Shown here: one piece after another, positions 58,230 to 64,000 of the stretch
Layout of the letters: every line of letters begins with the position of its first letter
How positions within the stretch are numbered: position 1 is the first letter of the stretch
Source: Conus ventricosus
Taxonomy: Eukaryota; Mollusca; Gastropoda; Neogastropoda; Conidae
Direction: 5' to 3'
Assembly: GCA_018398815.1 (NCBI GenBank)
Contig: CM031620.1
Coordinates: 68,858,516 to 68,922,515 of the forward strand
Length of the DNA: 64,000 bases
Position numbers and translations under genes: made by a program
The notes under the pieces: model-generated
What the model was told of the DNA's origin: nothing
The model's input: only the letters and a program-made list of their open reading frames with translations
Database searches by the model: none

Positions 58230-60895
58230 TGCAATAACCACATACACATGACGCAGTACAATAACACAACACAGCGCAGTACAAACACAGCACATACACA
58301 GCGCAGTACAACACAGCACAACACAGCACGTACAATACAGCACAACCACATGCAAGTACAAACAGAACAATACAGCCAACACAATGAACAGGAAATACAG
58401 CACAACACGTACAATCATACAGCACACCATCACGCAAGCAGTACGATAAAACCAACACAGCGAGTACAATACAGCACAACACAGTACAATACAGCACAAC
58501 ACAGCGCAGTACAATACAGCACAACACAGCCAGTACAATACAGCACAACCAGCGCAGTACAATACAGCACAACACAGCGCAGTACAATACAGCCACGTAC
58601 AATACAGCACAACCCCACACAGTACAATACAGCACAAAACACAGTACAATACAGCACAACACACGCAGTACAATACAGCACAACACAGGCTACAATACAG
58701 CACAACACAGGCAGTACCAATACAGCACAACACAGCGCAGTACAATACAGCACAACACAGCGCAGTACAATACAGCACAACACAGTACAATACAGCACAA
58801 CACAGCGCAGTACAATACAGCACAACAGCGCAGTACAATACGCCAGTACAATACGCACAGTGCAGTACAATACAGCACAACACAGTGCAGTACAATACAG
58901 CACAAAACAGTGCAGTACAATACAGCACAACACAGCAGTACAATACAGCACAACACAGTGCAGTACAATACAGCACAGTACAATACAGCACAACACAGCG
59001 CAGTACAATACAGCACAGTCAATACAGCAAACACGGGCCAGTACAATACAGCACAAACAGTGCAGTACAATACAGCACAACAGGCAGTACAATACAGCAC
59101 AACACAGTGCAGTACAATACAGCACAACACAGGGCAGTGCAATACAGCACAATACATGAAAGAAACAATACAGCACAAACAGTGCAGTACAATACAGCAC
59201 AGTCAGTAAACAGCAAAAGTACAATACAGCACAACACAGTGCAGTAAAAATACAGCACAAACAGTGCAGTACAATACAGCACAACACAGTGCAGTACAAT
59301 AAAAGCACAAACAGTGCAGTACAATACAGCACAAACAGTGCAGTACAATACAGCACAGACAGTGCAGTACAATACAGCACACAACACAGTGCAGTACAAT
59401 ACAGCACAACACAGTGCAGTACAATACAGCACAACAGTGCAGTACAATACAGCACAAACAGTGCAGTACAATACAGCACAACACAGGGCAGTACAATACA
59501 GCACAACACAGTGCAGTACAATACAGCACAACACAGGGCAGTGCAATACAGCACAAACAGTGCAGTACAATACAGAAAACATCAGTACAATACAGCACAA
59601 ACAGTGCAGTACAATACAGCACAAACAGTGCAGTACAATACAGAAACAAACAGTGCAGTACAATACAGCACAACACAGTGCAGTACAATACAGCACAAAC
59701 AGTGCAGTACAATACAGCACAAACAGTGCAGTACAATACAGCACAACACAGTGCAGTACAATACAGCACAAACAGTGCAGTACAATACAGCACAACACAG
59801 TGCTGTACAATACAGCACAACACAGTGCAGTACAATACAGCACAAACAGTGCAGTACAATACAGCACAACACAGTGCAGTGCAATACAGCACAATACAAT
59901 CAGCCAAACAGTCAGAAACAGCACAAACAGTGCAGTACAATACAGCACAACACAGTGCAGTACAATACAGCACAGAACAGTGCAGTACAATACAGCACAA
60001 ACAGTGCAGTACAATACAGCACAAACAGTGCAGTACAATACAGCACAGACAGTGCAGTACAATACAGCACAAACAGTGCAGTACAATACAGCACAACACA
60101 GTGCAGTACAATACAGCACAAACAGTGCAGTACAATACAGCACAAACAGTGCAGTACAATACAGCACAGTACAATACAGCACAAACAGTGCAGTACAATA
60201 CAGCACAAACAGTGCAGTACAATACAGCACAACACAGTGCAGTACAATACAGCACAAACAGTGCAGTACAATACAGCACAACAGTGCAGTACAATACAGC
60301 ACAAACATGCAGTACAATACAGCACAACACAGTGCAGTACAATACAGCACAACACAGTGCAGTACAATACAGCACAAACAGTGCAGTACAATACAGCACA
60401 ACACAGTGCAGTACAATACAGCACAAACAGTGCAGTACAATACAGCACAACACAGTGCAGTACAATACAGCACAGTACAATACAGCACAACACAGTGCAG
60501 TACAATACAGCACAACACAGGGCAGTACAATACAGCACAACACAGTGCAGTACAATACAGCACAAACAGTGCAGTACAATACAGCACAACACAGTGCAGT
60601 ACAATACAGCAAAACACAGGGCAGTACAATACAGCACAACACAGGGCAGTGCAATACAGCACAAACAGTGCAGTACAATACAGCACAAACAGTGCAATAC
60701 AATACAGCACAATACAGCACAGTACAATACAGTACAACACAGTGCAGTACAATACAGCACAACACAGGGCAGTGCAATACAGCACAAACAGTGCAGTACA
60801 ATACAGCACAAACAGTGCAGTACAATACAGCACAGTACAATACAGCACAACACAGGGCAGTGCAATACAGCACAACATAATCCCAGTACGATACA
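58230..60895. repeat. 24/25-bp minisatellite, about 105 units
   Basis: Units read CAGTACAATACAGCACAA followed by CACAGTG (25 bp) or ACAGTG (24 bp). GCGCAG replaces GTGCAG mainly left of 59,000. The unit has no TAA, TAG or TGA in any of the six frames, so ORFs of 540-783 codons appear on both strands without coding meaning. The region 60,896-61,050 holds diverged ATGCAATATAATAC motifs like those of the other A-rich arrays. Confidence 0.98.
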
Positions 60896-61279
60896 ACAAA
60901 ATGCAACATAATGCAATATATAATACTACACAATGTAATGTATTATGGCACAATGCAAAATACTGCAAACACAATCCCATGTAATACATTATGAACACAG
61001 CGCAGTGTAATGCAACACAATGCAATACAATACCTGACAAACGGAATGTAACGATGGCCAACCCCAAAGCAGTGCTGCGCCCAATGAACTCAGCGTAATA
61101 CTCAACAGCCCAATGATGGTGCAATGCAACAACAACAACAACAAAAGAAATGCTATGTAATGCACTACGATATGACACTCTCCACTGTACTGCACGAAAG
61201 CACATCACACCTCTCTTCCTAACGTAACACAAGAGGAATGCAAAGCAACACACGACACTACACTGGACCACAAACTCAC

Positions 61280-61393
61280 TGATGATCTGGATGTTAATGT
61301 CGCTGCATGATGGGCACGAACAAGTGACCTTTCCGCTGGGTAGCTCCTCACACGTAGCGTACGGCTGCAATCACTGCACCTGACCACAGTTGG
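61280..61393 (-). CDS. Exon 1 in window of secreted FOLN/Kazal-TSR-CTCK protein: follistatin-type half-domain with in-frame TGA
   Basis: The exon is 114 nt, phase 1-1. The acceptor is TTTGTTCCCAG|CC and the donor ATCATCA|GTGAGTTTG. The frame reads NCGQVQ, a TGA stop codon (61371-61373), LQPYATCEELPSGK, then VTCSCPSC and NIQII. Apart from the stop, the cysteine spacing parallels exon 4 (C-x4-C ... C ... C-x-C-x2-C), and the TGA sits exactly where the second cysteine belongs. The likeliest reasons are a single-base sequencing error or a loss-of-function change. Exon 2 completes this module with a Kazal domain. The gene continues upstream beyond the window: phase 1 entry and no signal peptide seen. 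Confidence 0.72.
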
Positions 61394-61559
61394 CTGGGAA
61401 CAAAGAAAACCAACATCATCAGTTGCTCGGAATGACGTGTGAAGACCTCGGAGGCTCTGTCCCAAATTCTGGATATTTCATTTTTTCTGCTGATTCTCCT
61501 AGGACATCAAATCTCTTATATACCCCCTAGCCCCTCTCCCTTCCCAGGTTCGTTCTATC

Positions 61560-62165
61560 ACAGTCCTAGTTCCTAGTTCCAGTATTCAACAGGGATCTAT
61601 CACTACCGAGAGGCCACCCACCAAAGGAGACACTGAACTGCTTTCAAGTCCCTGTGAAAACCCCCAGCATAGCCCTCGTACGAAAACCCCACCACTATGC
61701 CGACATAACATACTTTGACCGGAACTCACTTTAACTGTGGGTGTGGAAAGCGTCAAACGTGAAAGCAAGGCATGAACAGCGACGCATTTCGATACATTTT
61801 CTGTATTTTGTGATGATCACAAAGAGAATGGTGACGACAACGCCATGGATTGCCTCCTTCAATTAGAAGGCAATGGCAGGCTGAACTCGGCGCTTTATCT
61901 AGTGATGCAGTCTGGTGTTAGCCACGCCCGTGAGATACTGGCACCTGAAGCGGTGGTCAGGACATTTGTGCAGCAGTCTGAGAGACGCATCCTCTATGTG
62001 GATGAAACTCGACAGCACAGTTCCAGTCTTCCATCTAAGTCCACACCATTCTGATCAGCTCGGTGTGTAGGATTAATTTGAGGTCAAAAAAAATCTACTT
62101 TGATGACAAAATTTCTGCCGGGGTTTGGGCCCACAATCTAGCAGTCACAGTTCATGACACTAACT
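61560..62165 (-). mobile_element. Dimeric SINE, copy C
   Basis: It shares with copy A, in the same order, GAGGCCACCCACCAAAGGAG near 61,610 (second module) and the CCCGTGAGATACTGGCACCT, GGTCAGGACATTTG and AGAGACGCATCC...GTGGATGAAACTCGAC segments near 61,928-62,013 (first module). The B-box region (about 62,120-62,140) is mutated. Copy C is more diverged than copy A. The two-module structure at separate loci supports a single composite element. Confidence 0.6.
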
Positions 62166-62930
62166 ACGGAGTTAAGGTGGCTGGTTGTAGCAGAACTGTT
62201 GTGTCCACGGGGAGAAACATGAAAACCCCGTACACTACCACTTGAACAGTAAAAACATGAAGCTTGATGGGCTCAAAGTCAAGTGCTTTGGCGGCCGTGC
62301 CGACGGTTTGCGGAGTTCAAACCTCCCTATGCTCCACTTTTATAACACTCGCTTTCATACTCACCTTCACACATGGGGTAAAGGACATTCACATTCACGC
62401 CGACCTTTTTTTATGGCGTAGAGATCTACCTTTGTTCAGGATGTCACGAAAACTCACTTTCACATCCACCTTTGTACACGGGGCAAGGAACACTTAATTT
62501 CACATCCACCCTTGTTTGAGTGATATGGAACACGTAATTTCAATTTCTCCTCGTAAATGACGAAGACAATTCTAACTTTCACACTTCCCTAATAAAGGAC
62601 GTGGGTATTACTACTTACTTTCACGTTCCCCGTGCAAAAGACGTCAGGAACAATCCTATTCATTGCCAGGAACTGTACTCAAGTTCCTGGTCGTTGGAGA
62701 TGTGTTAGGATGTGAAATGAGCGCGTCGATGGAAAGCATAAGCCACTTAGCAAACTGAAGGTGAAAAGAGCGCGTCGATGGAAAGCATAAGCCACTCACG
62801 CAAACTGAAGAGAGGGGGTTTAAGTCTTGTTTACCTTCCGGCTGGTCCACCTAATCACAGAATGGCGCAGCTTGCCTACAGTAAACGTCGCTGAATTAAA
62901 AGTGAACGAATTTTTCAAGGCGATTCACTT
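62166..62930. other. Unique sequence with a short duplication
   Basis: A tRNA-like phrase GGAGTTCAAACCTCC lies at about 62,312-62,326 and could be a SINE B-box. A segment of about 52 bp with GAGCGCGTCGATGGAAAGCA is duplicated at about 62,718 and 62,769. Degenerate TTCACATTCACC motifs occur from 62,340 to 62,640. No exon is recognised. Confidence 0.45.
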
Positions 62931-64000
62931 ATCACGTGGAGAATGACTTATCACATAGAGGATGACTTATCACGTGGAGAATGACTTATCACGTGGAGAA
63001 TGACTTATCACGTGGAGAATGAGTTATCACTTATCCCGTGAAGAATGACATCACTTATCACATAGAGGATGACTTATCACGTGTAGAATGACTTATCACG
63101 TGGAGAATGACTTATCACGTGGAGAATGACTTATCACGTGGAGAATGACTTATCACTTATCACGTGAAGAATGACATCACTTATCACATAGAGGATGACT
63201 TATCACGTGGAGAATGACTTATCACGTGGAGAATGACTTATCACTTATCACGTGAAGAATGACATCACATATCACATAGAGGATGACTTTTCACGTGGAG
63301 AATGACTTATCACGCGGAGAATGACTTATCACGTGGAGAATGACTTATCACGTGGAGAATGACTTATCACATAGAGAATGACTTATCACATGGAGAATGA
63401 CTTATCACGTGGAGAATGACTTATCACGTGGAGAATGACTTATCACGTAGAGAATGACTTATCACGTGAAAAATGACATCACTTATCACGTGGAGAATAA
63501 CTTATCACCTATCACGTGAAGAATGACATCACTTATCACGTGGAGAATGACTTATCACTTATCACGTGAAGAATGACATAACCTATCACATAGAGGATGA
63601 CTTATCACGCGGAGAATGACTTACCACGTGGAGAATAACTTATCACGTGGAGAATGACTTATCACTTATCACGTGAAGAATGACATCACTTATCACGTGG
63701 AGAATGACTTATCACTTATCGCGTGAAGAATGACATCACTTATCACGAGGAGAATGACTATCACGCGGAGAATGACTTATCACGTGAAGAATGACTTATC
63801 ACGTGGAGAATGACTTATCACGTGAAGAATGACTTATCACGTAGAGAATGACTTATCACGTGAAGAATGACTTATCACGTAGAGAATGACTTATCACGTG
63901 GAGAATGACTTATCACATAGAGAATGACTTATCACGTGAAGAATGACTTATCACGTAGAGAATGACTTATCACGTGAAGAATGACTTATCACGTAGAGAA
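62931..64000. repeat. 19-bp minisatellite with E-box, more than 50 units, runs off the window
   Basis: Units read GACTTATCACGTGGAGAAT with variants CACATAGAG, CACGTAGAG and CACGTGAAG. Compound units with a second TCACTTATC or TGACATCAC occur. The palindromic E-box CACGTG is present in a large share of units. The array is cut by the window end. Confidence 0.97.

Noticed and set aside
59019..61370. 783-codon minus-strand ORF
   Set aside because: It is stop-free 24/25-bp repeat fused by chance to exon 1; unit length changes shift the frame without closing it.

Overview
The window looks like animal nuclear DNA, not bacterial. It has sparse short exons with GT-AG borders, tRNA-derived SINEs, decayed non-LTR retrotransposons and very many minisatellites and microsatellites. 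A lophotrochozoan, most likely a mollusc, is my inference from this mix; no marker in the window proves it. By rough tally about 45% of the sequence is tandem repeat, with unit lengths from 2 to about 78 bp.

I can support one real gene, and it was found by exon assembly, not from long ORFs. It lies on the minus strand from at least 61,393 down to 32,159. Six exons (61280-61393, 47064-47189, 43928-44065, 39984-40211, 36716-36915, 32159-32230) have good GT-AG borders. Their phases chain without conflict (1-1, 1-1, 1-1, 1-1, 1-0, 0-stop). Together they give 878 nt of coding sequence over 29 kb, and the 5' end lies beyond the window. In order the protein has a follistatin-type half-domain, a Kazal module, a thrombospondin-type-1-like module, a second follistatin/Kazal unit, and a C-terminal cystine knot ending at a TGA stop. 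It should be a secreted or extracellular-matrix, disulfide-rich modular protein. The first exon has an in-frame TGA where a cysteine is expected.

The most striking feature is the link between this gene and its minisatellites. Three of its splice junctions sit at the edge of a tandem array whose unit contains a copy of that same splice site: the acceptor of 47064-47189 (about 24 copies), the acceptor of 36716-36915 (about 13 copies) and the donor of 39984-40211 (about 8 copies). The intron between 39,983 and 36,916 is tandem repeat almost from end to end.

Layout. 0-6 kb: three large arrays plus degenerate repeats; one array carries a donor-like GAG|GTAAG in each unit on the plus strand. 6-11 kb: mostly unique, with small repeats. 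11-14.6 kb: a 37-bp array of about 73 units and a 47-bp array of about 19 units. 14.6-24 kb: mostly unique with small arrays and a 57-bp retro-insert with a target-site duplication. 24-27 kb: a decayed CR1/Jockey-like LINE inside an old degenerate repeat. 27-32 kb: AT-rich, diverged repeats. 32-61.4 kb: the gene with its introns, which hold arrays, SINEs, a second LINE fragment, a Penelope-like fragment and a decayed element-derived protein. 55.8-60.9 kb: three consecutive A-rich arrays. 62.9-64 kb: a 19-bp E-box-containing array that runs off the end.

Almost all long open frames are stop-free tandem repeats and should not be annotated as proteins. All family calls are by eye; no database search was possible.
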